A stretch of 38,936 nucleotides of DNA from Bryobacterales bacterium. GTDB taxonomy: Bacteria > Acidobacteriota > Terriglobia > Bryobacterales > Bryobacteraceae. Below are positions 17,104 through 24,925 of the stretch, one piece after another. Each line of letters starts with the position of its first letter. Position 1 is the first letter of the stretch. Location of the stretch: NCBI GenBank assembly GCA_020846745.1, contig JADLDI010000033.1:1-38936 (forward strand), written 5' to 3'. The notes beneath the pieces were generated by a model that was not told the origin of the DNA, did not search any database, and was given only the letters and a program-made list of their open reading frames with translations. Position numbers and translations under genes: made by a program.

Positions 17104-17554
17104 TTTACTGCTTTTGTTTCTGGTAACCACGTTTTGCGTGGCCCAGGTATCGAGTGCCTTATTGACGCCCGATATCCGGCGCGTGGGGTTCCGCCTGGCG
17201 TGTTTGTGCGGATCCTGTAAGAACTCGGTGGGCGATTGTGCGATGCTCGAGTGCCACTATTCGAAGCCCGCCAGGGAATCGATTCGCGACATGCAGGCGC
17301 GCGGCATGTCGGACGACGACATCGTCGCCGATTTCGTGAAGCGCGAAGGCAAGCGGGCACTCGTAGTTCCCCCCTCAGAAGGGTTCAACCGGCTGGCTTG
17401 GTGGATGACGCCGCTGATGGCCGGCTTCGGATTGGCGCTCATCTATTGGTACATCCAGCGCCAGCGCAAACCGGCGCCGGTTGAAGAGGTAGACTCAAAG
17501 GTTCTCGAGCAGTATAAAGATTCCATCGAGAAGGATCTGGCCAAGCTCGATTAA
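17090..17554 (+). CDS. ccmH: CcmH-like cytochrome c maturation protein, Cys-rich variant
   Basis: The 154-residue protein has a signal peptide, a short thiol domain (about 28-95) and a C-terminal membrane anchor (about 104-121). The canonical Leu-Arg-Cys-x-x-Cys of CcmH is replaced by Cys38-L-Cys40-G-S-Cys43, followed by Cys50 and Cys55 (NSVGDCAMLEC). The following helices (ARESIRDMQARGMSDDDIVADFVKREG) match CcmH closely. It should reduce apocytochrome thiols for CcmF. The extra cysteines suggest an additional disulfide or metal site. Its stop overlaps the next ATG by 1 bp. Confidence 0.85.
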   Translation: MRSRSLLLLFLVTTFCVAQVSSALLTPDIRRVGFRLACLCGSCKNSVGDCAMLECHYSKPARESIRDMQARGMSDDDIVADFVKREGKRALVVPPSEGFNRLAWWMTPLMAGFGLALIYWYIQRQRKPAPVEEVDSKVLEQYKDSIEKDLAKLD

Positions 17555-17976
17555 TGACTCTCGTTATCGCTGTTCTGATTGTGGTTGTGGTCGTCGTGTT
17601 TGTGGCCGGCGTCCGAACCAAAGATGTCCCCCCGCCTGAACCGCCCTCGCTGACGGCGCACCTGGAAGAACGCAAAGCGCGCATTTACGACAACTTGCGC
17701 GATCTGCAGTTTGAGTTTCGCGTGGGCAAGCTGTCCGAAGACGATTACCAGCGGACCAAGCTGGGTTTGCAGAAGGAACTGGCGGCGACGCTGGCGGAGA
17801 TCGACCAGATTTTAGGGAAGCAGCCGGTTCCGGCCGCTGTCGCGAAGCCTGCCACCGTCGCGGCTGCGCCGAAGGTGGAAGGGCTGGTGTGTCCGCACTG
17901 CAACGCGAAGTTCGACAAGCCGCTGAAGTTTTGCGGCGAATGCGGCAAGAGCATGCAACTGGGGGCGGGCGCATGA
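17554..17976 (+). CDS. Membrane-anchored zinc-ribbon protein with CcmI-like helical segment
   Basis: The 140-residue protein has an N-terminal membrane segment (residues 2-20). A helical part (about 36-85, with RDLQFEFRVGKLSEDDYQR) resembles the start of CcmI. After an Ala/Pro linker comes a C-terminal zinc ribbon with Cys113-x-x-Cys116 and Cys127-x-x-Cys130. It lies between ccmH and ccmA, overlapping both neighbours by 1-4 bp, so it probably belongs to the maturation machinery. It may take the apocytochrome-handling place of CcmI, which is an inference from position and the short similarity. Confidence 0.75.
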   Translation: MTLVIAVLIVVVVVVFVAGVRTKDVPPPEPPSLTAHLEERKARIYDNLRDLQFEFRVGKLSEDDYQRTKLGLQKELAATLAEIDQILGKQPVPAAVAKPATVAAAPKVEGLVCPHCNAKFDKPLKFCGECGKSMQLGAGA

Positions 17977-19001
17977 AGCGGCTTGCGTTACTAAGCCTGC
18001 TGGCGGTCGCAACGGCTTTTGGCAGCATCACGGGCACGGTCACGAACGGCACTACCGACAAACCGCAGGGTGGCGCCACCGTCACTCTCTATAAGCTGGG
18101 GCAAGCCGGCATGGAGACGGTAGTTTCCGTGAAGAGCGCGGCGGACGGAAAGTTCACGATCGACAACGATGCCCAGGGTCCGCACCTCATCCAGACCGCA
18201 TTCGACGGGGTTACCTATAACCACATGCTGCCGCCCAATGCTCCCCGGACCGGCCTTGGTTTGAAGGTGTTCAGTTCGTCGAACAAGAAGCCGGCCGGCG
18301 CGAAGATTTCGACGCATATGATTCTGATCGAGCCGTCCGCCGAGGCGGTTACTGTCAACGAGAGCTTCGTCTTCAAGAACGACAGCAATGTCTCCTACAA
18401 CGATCCGGACGGGGGGACGCTGCGGTTTACCGTGCCGGAGAATACACAGGGCAAGGTGAAAGTGACGGCTGCGGCTCCGCAAGGGATGCCGGTGGAACGG
18501 TCGGCTGACGAGGCGGGCGCGAAGGGCGCTTACAAAGTGGATTTCCCGGTAAAACCCGGCGAGACCCGGTTCGATGTCACCTATGCGCTGCCGGCAGGGT
18601 CGGCATTTACGAAGAAGATCGTGACCGATGCGCCGGCGCGGGTTGTGGTTCCGCAGGGAGTGACGCTCGTTTCCCAGGATCTGAAGCTGTTGGGCCAGGA
18701 ACCACAAACGCAGGCTACGATCTACGAGACGACGAAGAAAGAGTTCACCGCGCAGTTGCAGGGGACCGGGTCGCTGCAGGGTCCGGCATCCGAAGGTGGC
18801 GAGGAAGAAGAGGGCGGGGAAGGATTAAGGCAGATCCGGCCGCGCGTATACGAACGGTTCTACTTCATCCTCGGGCTGGCGCTGTTCATGTTGGTGGTGA
18901 CGTTCCTGCTACTGTACCGCAAGGCGAACCCTACGGCGGCGCGCACGGCGGCGGTTTCGCAACCGGCCGCCGCGACAGGTAAGGGCAAACGCAAGGCATG
19001 A
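17973..19001 (+). CDS. Transthyretin/carboxypeptidase-regulatory-like membrane protein in the ccm operon
   Basis: The 342-residue protein has a signal peptide (MKRLALLSLLAVATAFG), a beta-sandwich carboxypeptidase-regulatory-like domain (about 18-85, GSITGTVTNGTTDKPQGGA), further periplasmic beta-rich sequence (about 100-250), an acidic Glu/Gly patch, and one membrane helix near the C terminus (about 300-320) with a basic cytoplasmic tail. The ATGA overlaps on both sides tie it to the zinc-ribbon gene and to ccmA. It is not a standard Ccm subunit; a scaffold or periplasmic partner role is inferred from context only. Confidence 0.75.
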   Translation: MKRLALLSLLAVATAFGSITGTVTNGTTDKPQGGATVTLYKLGQAGMETVVSVKSAADGKFTIDNDAQGPHLIQTAFDGVTYNHMLPPNAPRTGLGLKVFSSSNKKPAGAKISTHMILIEPSAEAVTVNESFVFKNDSNVSYNDPDGGTLRFTVPENTQGKVKVTAAAPQGMPVERSADEAGAKGAYKVDFPVKPGETRFDVTYALPAGSAFTKKIVTDAPARVVVPQGVTLVSQDLKLLGQEPQTQATIYETTKKEFTAQLQGTGSLQGPASEGGEEEEGGEGLRQIRPRVYERFYFILGLALFMLVVTFLLLYRKANPTAARTAAVSQPAAATGKGKRKA

Positions 19002-19696
19002 CGGCCGTCCGCGTACAACGCGTGTGGAAGTACTTTGGGGACTTCCCGGCGCTTCGCGACGTGAACTTCGATGTGCCTCCAGGCGGGTGTCTCGCATTGC
19101 TCGGCCGTAACGGCGCGGGTAAGACGACGCTGCTGCGGATTCTCGCCGGGTTATCCACTCCCTCGCAAGGTTCGGTTGAGTTGCTCGGCCATACGGCACG
19201 GTCGGCTGAGGCGCGTGCGCGGATCGGGATTATCGGCCACGGGATCGCGGTATACGACGAGCTTTCGGCACTTGAGAATTTGCGGCTGTTTGCGCGGCTG
19301 TACGCCTTGGAGAATCCCGACCAAGCGGCCGAGCAGTGGCTCGAACGCACGAACTTGGCGCGTGTGAAGAATGCCGCGGTGCGCGAGTTTTCGCGAGGCA
19401 TGCGGCAGCGGCTGGCGGTGGCGCGCGCGTTCCTGCATTCGCCGGCATTGCTGTTGCTCGACGAGCCGTTTACGTCTTTGGACGATAAGGCGATCGCGCT
19501 GCTGCAATCGCTTTTGGACGACGCGCTGAAGCGCGGCACCACGGTCATTATGTCGACTCACCAATTGCGCGAGGCCATGGAGTTGTCGACGCATGTGGCG
19601 CTGCTGGTTCGCGGGCAACTGGCCCACACCGGTCCACGACCCGCTGAGATGTTAAGCGATCCAACCTGGCTGTACCGAACTTACGGAGAAGCCTAG
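18998..19696 (+). CDS. ccmA: ABC transporter ATPase CcmA
   Basis: The 232-residue ATPase has Walker A G-R-N-G-A-G-K-T (36-43), signature FSRGMRQRLAVARA (131-144) and Walker B LLLLDEP (151-157) with Glu156. The signature Gly-Met-Arg replaces the usual Gly-Gln-Gln, as is common in CcmA. With CcmB and CcmC it drives release of holo-CcmE from the CcmCD complex. It overlaps the upstream gene by 4 bp and is separated from ccmB by a 128-bp structured gap. Confidence 0.93.
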   Translation: MTAVRVQRVWKYFGDFPALRDVNFDVPPGGCLALLGRNGAGKTTLLRILAGLSTPSQGSVELLGHTARSAEARARIGIIGHGIAVYDELSALENLRLFARLYALENPDQAAEQWLERTNLARVKNAAVREFSRGMRQRLAVARAFLHSPALLLLDEPFTSLDDKAIALLQSLLDDALKRGTTVIMSTHQLREAMELSTHVALLVRGQLAHTGPRPAEMLSDPTWLYRTYGEA

Positions 19697-19698
19697 CC

Positions 19699-19785
19699 TG
19701 TGACTCCCGAATCCAAGACACTCGCGCGAACCCCGACCCGAGCCGCCGCTTTGCCAAGCGGCGGGTGCTCACCACCCGAGTCACA
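19699..19785 (+). other. Nested hairpins between ccmA and ccmB
   Basis: The outer arms TGTGACTC (19699-19706) and GAGTCACA (19778-19785) enclose a 9-bp hairpin, CCGCCGCTT with AAGCGGCGG (19743-19764). An alternative GGGTG/CACCC hairpin shares its last bases. There is no T-run. The gap is the only large break in a run of overlapping genes and could be an RNA processing or attenuation element. Confidence 0.4.
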
Positions 19786-19824
19786 CCCTATTCCATTCCG
19801 CCCCCACCGGAGGCAGGGCTAGCC

Positions 19825-20505
19825 ATGCGGTTCCTGTCGCAGGTCATGACGATCGCCGGAAAGGACCTGAAGTCCGAGTTCCGCACGAAAGAATCGCTGA
19901 ACGCGGCGGTGTCTTTCGCGCTGGTCATCCTGGTGCTGTTTTCGTTCGCCATGGACCCAACGTCGGACCAGATGCAGGAGATGTCGGGCGGGTTGTTGTG
20001 GTTGGTATTTGCATTCGCCGGAGCGTTGGTCCTGAACCGGAGCTTTGCGCGCGAGTTGCCGAACGATTGCCTCGATGCACTGGTGGCGTCGCCCGTATCG
20101 GCGGCGGCGCTGCTGCTGGGCAAGGTGATCGCGAACTTCACCTTGCTGCTGCTGGTGGAAGCGCTGTGCATGCCGGCGTTCGGCATTCTTTATAACCTCG
20201 ACTGGACACGCCAGACGGGCTGGCTCGCACTGGTGCTTGTCCTGGCCACCTGGGGCATGACGGTGATCGGCACCATCTTCTCAGCGCTCACGGTGAACCT
20301 GCGGTTGCGCGAATTGATGCTGCCGACGCTGATCTATCCGATGATGATCCCGGCCCTGATGGCGGCGATGCGGTTGACCACCATCCTGATTGCGGGCAAC
20401 GGCATCTCCGGCGACGATTGGATCTGGATCAGGCTATTGATCGGCTTCGATATCATCTTCACCTCGCTGGCCGTGGCGCTGGTGGATGTTGTGTTGGTCG
20501 GCTAA
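19825..20505 (+). CDS. ccmB: Heme exporter protein CcmB
   Basis: This 226-residue membrane protein has about six helices and the conserved family start KDLKSEFRTKESLNA, then RSFARELPNDCLDALVASPVS. It forms the channel part of the CcmAB transporter. The ATG at 19825 is chosen because the family begins here; GGAGG lies 12 nt upstream (19808-19812). It converges on a dcd-like gene 12 bp downstream. Confidence 0.93.
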   Translation: MRFLSQVMTIAGKDLKSEFRTKESLNAAVSFALVILVLFSFAMDPTSDQMQEMSGGLLWLVFAFAGALVLNRSFARELPNDCLDALVASPVSAAALLLGKVIANFTLLLLVEALCMPAFGILYNLDWTRQTGWLALVLVLATWGMTVIGTIFSALTVNLRLRELMLPTLIYPMMIPALMAAMRLTTILIAGNGISGDDWIWIRLLIGFDIIFTSLAVALVDVVLVG

Positions 20506-20517
20506 CGGCTTCGCCGC

Positions 20518-21099
20518 CTAGTGATCTCCCGCCGGTCGTGTTTGGCCCTGAAACGTTGTTGCTATGTCTGTAGCGGGATCGGTTTCCAGGCGTTCGATGA
20601 TGAGCTGGCAAATGCGTGTTCGTTCCGGAACAAGCTTCAGATGGAAAGGTCCCAAATTAACCATCTCGAGCGTTATCCGGCCATTCCATCCCGCGTGAAC
20701 AGTGGGCGCTGTGATATGGACCATCAGGCCAAGCCGAGCGAGAGAACTCCGGCCTTCGACTCGCGCCGCAACCTTCGACCCAATCTTCAAGTGCACTCTT
20801 TCGCGAGTAATCGCCAGCATGTGGAACGGTCGTACGCGGAAGGGTGGGAAAACTACAGAGCCGTCGCGCTCGCGAGGGACATCTTTCAGATAGGCCGCCG
20901 CCGTCAAAGGGAAGCGCTGCTCTGCCAAATCAACAATCGTTGTGACGCCATGGACCGAAAGCCTTTCATCGTCCCAGAACTGAAACTCATTCCCGAGCGA
21001 CAGATCGACCGCAGAAGGGGAGTACTCGATAGGCGAAGGATCAATCTCTATCGTTCCGGCTTTGATGGCAGCCTTAATGCCCGCGTCACTCAGAATCAT
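20518..21099 (-). CDS. dcd: dCTP deaminase / dUTPase family protein
   Basis: The 193-residue protein has the Dcd signatures SPSAVDLSLG (28-37), the substrate loop RVEGRSSLARLGL (113-125) and GWNGRITLEMVNLG (137-150) with Glu145 as the likely catalytic residue. Dcd deaminates dCTP to dUTP, and bifunctional forms continue to dUMP. Which applies here cannot be told. It lies on the opposite strand inside the ccm cluster, splitting ccmB from ccmC, with the small ORF at 21109-21399 just upstream in the same direction. Confidence 0.9.
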   Translation of the reverse strand: MILSDAGIKAAIKAGTIEIDPSPIEYSPSAVDLSLGNEFQFWDDERLSVHGVTTIVDLAEQRFPLTAAAYLKDVPRERDGSVVFPPFRVRPFHMLAITRERVHLKIGSKVAARVEGRSSLARLGLMVHITAPTVHAGWNGRITLEMVNLGPFHLKLVPERTRICQLIIERLETDPATDIATTFQGQTRPAGDH

Positions 21100-21108
21100 A
21101 TCTGCCGG

Positions 21109-21399
21109 TTACGCAGCTTGAGATAAAGGATCGGCTTCTTCACGTGAGACCCAACTTCGAAGCCCGCCGGCAACTGGCTCCCCTGGCAGTTCGATCAATA
21201 AGCTAGCGGGGTTTTGCTCAATTACGTAGGCCAACACTTTGCCGTCCACTTCCTCCGTGCGCGTTTGCGGCTCATGGTTAAGCTGCAGGTTGCTGCGGTC
21301 GATGATGAATGCATCGCCGCTCTTGAGCTTCACATAGAATTCAGAAGAAAAGAATCCACGCGAAACACGACAGGTCACGTATGTTTGAGCGGTCTTCAC
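21109..21399 (-). CDS. Small unrecognised protein preceding dcd
   Basis: The 96-residue protein is likely soluble, with a beta-rich pattern (TYVTCRVSRGFFSSEFYVKL, AFIIDRSNLQL) and no motifs I recognise. It lies 9 bp upstream of dcd on the same strand, so the two are probably co-transcribed, divergent from ccmC. Its function is unknown. Confidence 0.65.
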   Translation of the reverse strand: MKTAQTYVTCRVSRGFFSSEFYVKLKSGDAFIIDRSNLQLNHEPQTRTEEVDGKVLAYVIEQNPASLLIELPGEPVAGGLRSWVSREEADPLSQAA

Positions 21400-21496
21400 G
21401 TCTCGATTCTATCACCGGTCGAACTAAACCGAACTCATAATCGGAACGTAGATGTTGCAGGTTCTTTACCCGGTTTGTATCGCCGGCGCGCAGGCG

Positions 21497-21524
21497 TTGC
21501 TGGATACTCGGATTACGGTATGCT
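21497..21524 (+). promoter_or_regulatory. Putative promoter of ccmC
   Basis: TTGCTG (21497-21502) and TATGCT (21519-21524) are spaced by 16 bp, about 45 bp before the ccmC ATG. A separate promoter is expected here because dcd breaks the ccm operon. Confidence 0.4.
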
Positions 21525-21548
21525 TCGAAGATAGTGACTAATCTCCCG

Positions 21549-21563
21549 AACAGGCGTCCTGTT
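21549..21563 (+). promoter_or_regulatory. Small hairpin in the ccmC leader
   Basis: AACAGG (21549-21554) pairs with CCTGTT (21558-21563) around a 3-nt loop and ends 5 nt before the ccmC ATG. It covers the place where a Shine-Dalgarno sequence should be, and none else is obvious, so it could limit translation. Confidence 0.35.
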
Positions 21564-21568
21564 TAGCC

Positions 21569-22258
21569 ATGCGCGAAAAGGTACTCTATGCACTCGGTTT
21601 GATCGGCGGCCTGTGGCTGCTGCGGAACCTGTATATCATTACGCTGGTGCTGCCGGATGAGGCGGCGCAGGGTGCGATCTATCGCAACCTGTTCTTCCAT
21701 GTTCCGGCCTGGGCGACCTGTTTTACCGCCTACACCGTAGCGGGCATCGCGAGCGTGATGTACCTGTGGCGCAAGAACCATATGTGGGACACAATGGCGG
21801 TTTCGTGTGTCGAAGTCGGTGTAGCATTTACGCTGGTCGGCCTGGCGACCGGTTCCATCTGGGCGCGCATCATCTGGGGCATCTGGTGGACCTGGGATGC
21901 GCGGCTGACTTGGGCGTTCATCACGTGCCTTGTGTATAGCGGCTATTTGATGCTGCGCCGGGCCATTGACGACCCGACGGCGCGGGCGCGGACGGCGGCG
22001 GTGATGTGTACCTTCGGTTTCGTGTCGATGGGCATTACGTATAAGAGCATCGAATGGTGGCGGACACAGCATCCGGGACCGGTGTTGAGCTTCCGGTCGG
22101 GCGGCGGCAGTATCGACCCGTCGATGGAATCGGCCGTGTTTCATAACATCGGGGCGATGCTCCTGTTAGCCTTAGTGATGGTCGCGATCCGGATGCGGCA
22201 GGAAGATATGCAGCGCGAGATCGATTCGCTCCGCCGGTATATTCACGCGACGGCCTAG
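21569..22258 (+). CDS. ccmC: Heme exporter/handling protein CcmC
   Basis: The 229-residue protein has six membrane helices, the WWD motif GIWWTWDARLTW (104-115), His44 (FHVP) as first heme-ligating His and a second in VFHNIGAM near 190. CcmC loads heme onto CcmE at the periplasmic face. It is followed after 6 bp by ccmD. Confidence 0.95.
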   Translation: MREKVLYALGLIGGLWLLRNLYIITLVLPDEAAQGAIYRNLFFHVPAWATCFTAYTVAGIASVMYLWRKNHMWDTMAVSCVEVGVAFTLVGLATGSIWARIIWGIWWTWDARLTWAFITCLVYSGYLMLRRAIDDPTARARTAAVMCTFGFVSMGITYKSIEWWRTQHPGPVLSFRSGGGSIDPSMESAVFHNIGAMLLLALVMVAIRMRQEDMQREIDSLRRYIHATA

Positions 22259-22264
22259 AAGCAA

Positions 22265-22414
22265 ATGGACCAACGAAATTTCACGTACCTGTTCTACGGA
22301 TTTGCGGCGGCATGGGGGATCATTGCCGCCTACCTGTTGTTTCTCGCCGGCCGTGAGCGCCGCATACGCACGCAAATCGACAACCTGAAACGCATGCTCG
22401 AGGAGAAGAAATGA
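22265..22414 (+). CDS. ccmD: CcmD-like small membrane protein
   Basis: The 49-residue protein has one membrane helix (about 8-27, YLFYGFAAAWGIIAAYLLFL) and a basic, helical cytoplasmic tail (GRERRIRTQIDNLKRMLEE). This is the architecture of CcmD, which holds CcmC and CcmE with CcmAB. Its position right after ccmC supports the call. The stop codon overlaps the ATG of the next gene (ATGA at 22411). Confidence 0.85.
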   Translation: MDQRNFTYLFYGFAAAWGIIAAYLLFLAGRERRIRTQIDNLKRMLEEKK

Positions 22415-23784
22415 ACCGCCGTTCGCTGATAAAACTGGTGGGGTCGTCCGCGGTCACCGCGGCTATAGCGAAGAAAGAAGCCGGCGCGGCGCAGCAGGCG
22501 GCTCGCGCATCGCGCGGCATGAACTCGCCCATCATCAAAGATGTTCAGGTGATCGCGACCGCCCCCGCAGGGCTGCGGTTGATCGTCGTAAAGATCCTGA
22601 CCGACCAGGACGGGTTGTATGGGTACGGCTGCGGCACGTTCACGCAGCGCGCCGATCTGGTGGTGCCGGCAGTGGAGAAGTACTTGAAGCCGCTGCTCGT
22701 TGGCCGTCCGGCCGATCGGATCGACGATACGTGGCAACTCTGCTACAACTCGTCGTACTGGCGCAACGGTCCGGTATTGAACAACGCGATCTCGGGCGTC
22801 GACATGGCGCTATGGGACATCAAGGGCCGCCAAGTGGGCTTGCCGGTGTATCAGTTGCTCGGTGGCAAGGTGCGCGAAGCGGCCGATGTGTACCGGCATG
22901 CCGCGGGTTCGGATTTTCCCGAAGTAATCGATCAGGTCCGAGGCTACATGGCGCAGGGTGTAAGGCATGTGCGCGTGCAGGTAGGCGTTCCCGGCCAAGC
23001 CGGATATGGCGCGGGTGCACGGCGCGGGGCGCCGCCTCCCCCCGCGGATGCGGCGACGTTGCATCGTGAGCCGATGTTCGAACCTTCGTCGTACATTAGG
23101 CGCGCGTTGAAGCTGTTTGAAGAGTGCCGCAAGCAGTTGGGCGATGAAATCGAACTGCTGCACGATGTGCATGAACGCGTGACACCCACCCAAGCCGTCC
23201 AGTTTGCGAAGGATGTCGAGAAGTTCCGGCTGTTCTTCTTTGAAGATCCGCTGTCGCCGGAAGACATCCAGTGGTTCCGGCTGATCCGGCAGCAGTGCTC
23301 CACGCCGATTGCGATGGGCGAGTTGTTCAATTCGCCGCACGAGTGGAATCCGCTGATTTCCGAACGGCTCATCGACTATATCCGCGTGCACGTGTCGCAG
23401 GCGGGCGGACTGACACCCTGCCGCAAGATGGCAATTCTCGGCGAACTGTTCGGGGTGCGGACCGCGTGGCACGGTCCCGGTGACGTGTCGCCGATTGGAC
23501 ATGCCTGCAATGTCACGCTTGACGTAGTGAGCTACAACTTCGGTGTCCAGGAATACTCACCGTTCAGCGATGCCGTTCGTGAGGTGTTCTCGGGCTGTCC
23601 GGAACTGAAGAACGGCTACATGTACGCAAACGACGCTCCCGGTTGGGGCATCGAGGTAAACGAAGCCGCGGCGAAGAAATATCCGTTCGGCCATAGCGAG
23701 GGTGGCCGCGGCGGCGAACGCGGCCGCTACAACGGCGGCTGGGGCGTTATCCGCAAACGCGATGGCACGGTGATCAAACAGTAA
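22411..23784 (+). CDS. Enolase-superfamily dehydratase, mannonate dehydratase/RspA-like, with Tat-like leader
   Basis: The 457-residue protein has a twin-arginine-like leader (MNRRSLIKLVGSSAVTAA) followed by the enolase fold. The N-terminal capping domain runs from about 40 to 165. The barrel has metal ligands Asp252 (HDVHE), Glu278 (FFEDP) and Glu304 (AMGELF), and His354 in WHGPGDVSP. His254 and the following pattern match the ManD/RspA subgroup, which dehydrates D-mannonate or related acid sugars. A leader on this normally cytoplasmic family suggests export. A Gly/Arg-rich stretch near the C terminus (GGRGGERGRYNGG) is odd. It is coupled to ccmD by ATGA, although the pathways look unrelated. 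Confidence 0.85.
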   Translation: MNRRSLIKLVGSSAVTAAIAKKEAGAAQQAARASRGMNSPIIKDVQVIATAPAGLRLIVVKILTDQDGLYGYGCGTFTQRADLVVPAVEKYLKPLLVGRPADRIDDTWQLCYNSSYWRNGPVLNNAISGVDMALWDIKGRQVGLPVYQLLGGKVREAADVYRHAAGSDFPEVIDQVRGYMAQGVRHVRVQVGVPGQAGYGAGARRGAPPPPADAATLHREPMFEPSSYIRRALKLFEECRKQLGDEIELLHDVHERVTPTQAVQFAKDVEKFRLFFFEDPLSPEDIQWFRLIRQQCSTPIAMGELFNSPHEWNPLISERLIDYIRVHVSQAGGLTPCRKMAILGELFGVRTAWHGPGDVSPIGHACNVTLDVVSYNFGVQEYSPFSDAVREVFSGCPELKNGYMYANDAPGWGIEVNEAAAKKYPFGHSEGGRGGERGRYNGGWGVIRKRDGTVIKQ

Positions 23785-23839
23785 CGCCTGCTCGTGGCAA
23801 CTCTGGAACGCTTCGCACATCCGGAGTCTCTACTGGTTG

Positions 23840-24925
23840 ATGACGGTCGGTTCCGCGGTCGCCGCGGGCATTGTAGTCAACGAGCTTCAGAGTCTTGCCG
23901 GGCTTGAGCGGATCGAGCGGGACTGGTATGCGCTCTGGCAGCGCTGTTCGGACGCCACGCCCTTTCAGAGTCCGCAATGGCTGCTGCCGTGGATGCGGCA
24001 TATGTACGCGGGCGGGGATATTTTTGCCCTGACCCTGCGGATCGAAGGACGCTTGGTCGGCCTCGCGCCGCTCTTTATTCATCGCTACTGGCGCAACTTC
24101 GACATCCGGCAGGTGTCGCTTATTGGTGCAGGCATTTCGGATTACCTGGATTTCCTGATTGATCCGGCCACCCTGCCGTGGGCGGCTGAAGCGCTTCTCG
24201 ATCACCTGATCCGCCATCGCGAGCGTTGGGACATTTGCGATTTGCAGGAACTGCGCCCGAACTCCCCGCTGCTCTCGGCGGCAGCCCCTGACCGGATACA
24301 CTGTGCTCAGTTGCCGGCGGGCGTATGTCCGGTGCTTTCCCTGCCGCGAAGCATGGACGAGTTAAAGGCAGGGCTCGCGTCGAAGTTCCGGCGCGACCTC
24401 CACCGGGCAGGCAATCACTTGCGGACCGCCGGCCACTTCCGCTTCGAAACGGCTGATGCGGAGAATCTGGACGAGCACCTGGATGCGCTGTTCCGGCTGC
24501 ATGCGGCCCGTTGGCGGCTGCGGAACGAGCAAGGGATGCTCGAAACCGAAAACAAGCGGCGTTTCCACACGGAAGTGGCGCATGCCATGGCGCGGGCGGG
24601 CCATCTGCGGGTGCATTCGTTGCGGTTGCACGGCGAGATCGTGGCTGTCGTCTACGCGTTCCAAGGGCATGGCCGAACCTATGCGTATCTGGGCGGGTTC
24701 GACCCGTCGCTTTCGAAGCTGAGCCTGGGCGGTCTCATCATGGAATACTCGATCGCGCAGGCGATTGAAGAAGGCTCTGCCGAGTTCGACTTTCTGCGCA
24801 AGCGGGAAGAGTATAAGTACCTCTGGGGTGCGGTAGACCGTCCCAATGCGCGGCTGATGCTCTGGCACGCCAACTCGCAACTGCCATCCGCCGAGTTCCC
24901 GCACGATGAACCCTACGAACACTGA
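23840..24925 (+). CDS. GNAT-fold acyltransferase, CelD/BcsL-like
   Basis: The protein of about 361 residues has the double GNAT arrangement of the CelD/BioF2-like family. There is an N-terminal half with TPFQSPQWLLPWMRH, and a C-terminal half with SKFRRDLHRA, ARWRLRNEQGMLE, VYAFQGHGRTYAYLGGFDP and FDFLRKREEYKYLWG, as in polysaccharide-linked acetyltransferases. A role in glycan acylation is likely; the substrate is unknown. TTG 23837 is an alternative start, with GGAG better spaced for it. The end overlaps the methyltransferase gene by 20 bp. Confidence 0.82.
   Translation: MTVGSAVAAGIVVNELQSLAGLERIERDWYALWQRCSDATPFQSPQWLLPWMRHMYAGGDIFALTLRIEGRLVGLAPLFIHRYWRNFDIRQVSLIGAGISDYLDFLIDPATLPWAAEALLDHLIRHRERWDICDLQELRPNSPLLSAAAPDRIHCAQLPAGVCPVLSLPRSMDELKAGLASKFRRDLHRAGNHLRTAGHFRFETADAENLDEHLDALFRLHAARWRLRNEQGMLETENKRRFHTEVAHAMARAGHLRVHSLRLHGEIVAVVYAFQGHGRTYAYLGGFDPSLSKLSLGGLIMEYSIAQAIEEGSAEFDFLRKREEYKYLWGAVDRPNARLMLWHANSQLPSAEFPHDEPYEH

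Noticed and set aside
15766..17130. 454-codon open frame on the minus strand over ccmF
   Set aside because: It is antisense to an unmistakable CcmF; the His/Arg/Asp-rich translation has no domain.
17889..17972. Upstream extension of the transthyretin-like protein
   Set aside because: It overlaps the zinc-ribbon gene in another frame; ATG 17973 gives a clean signal peptide and an ATGA overlap.
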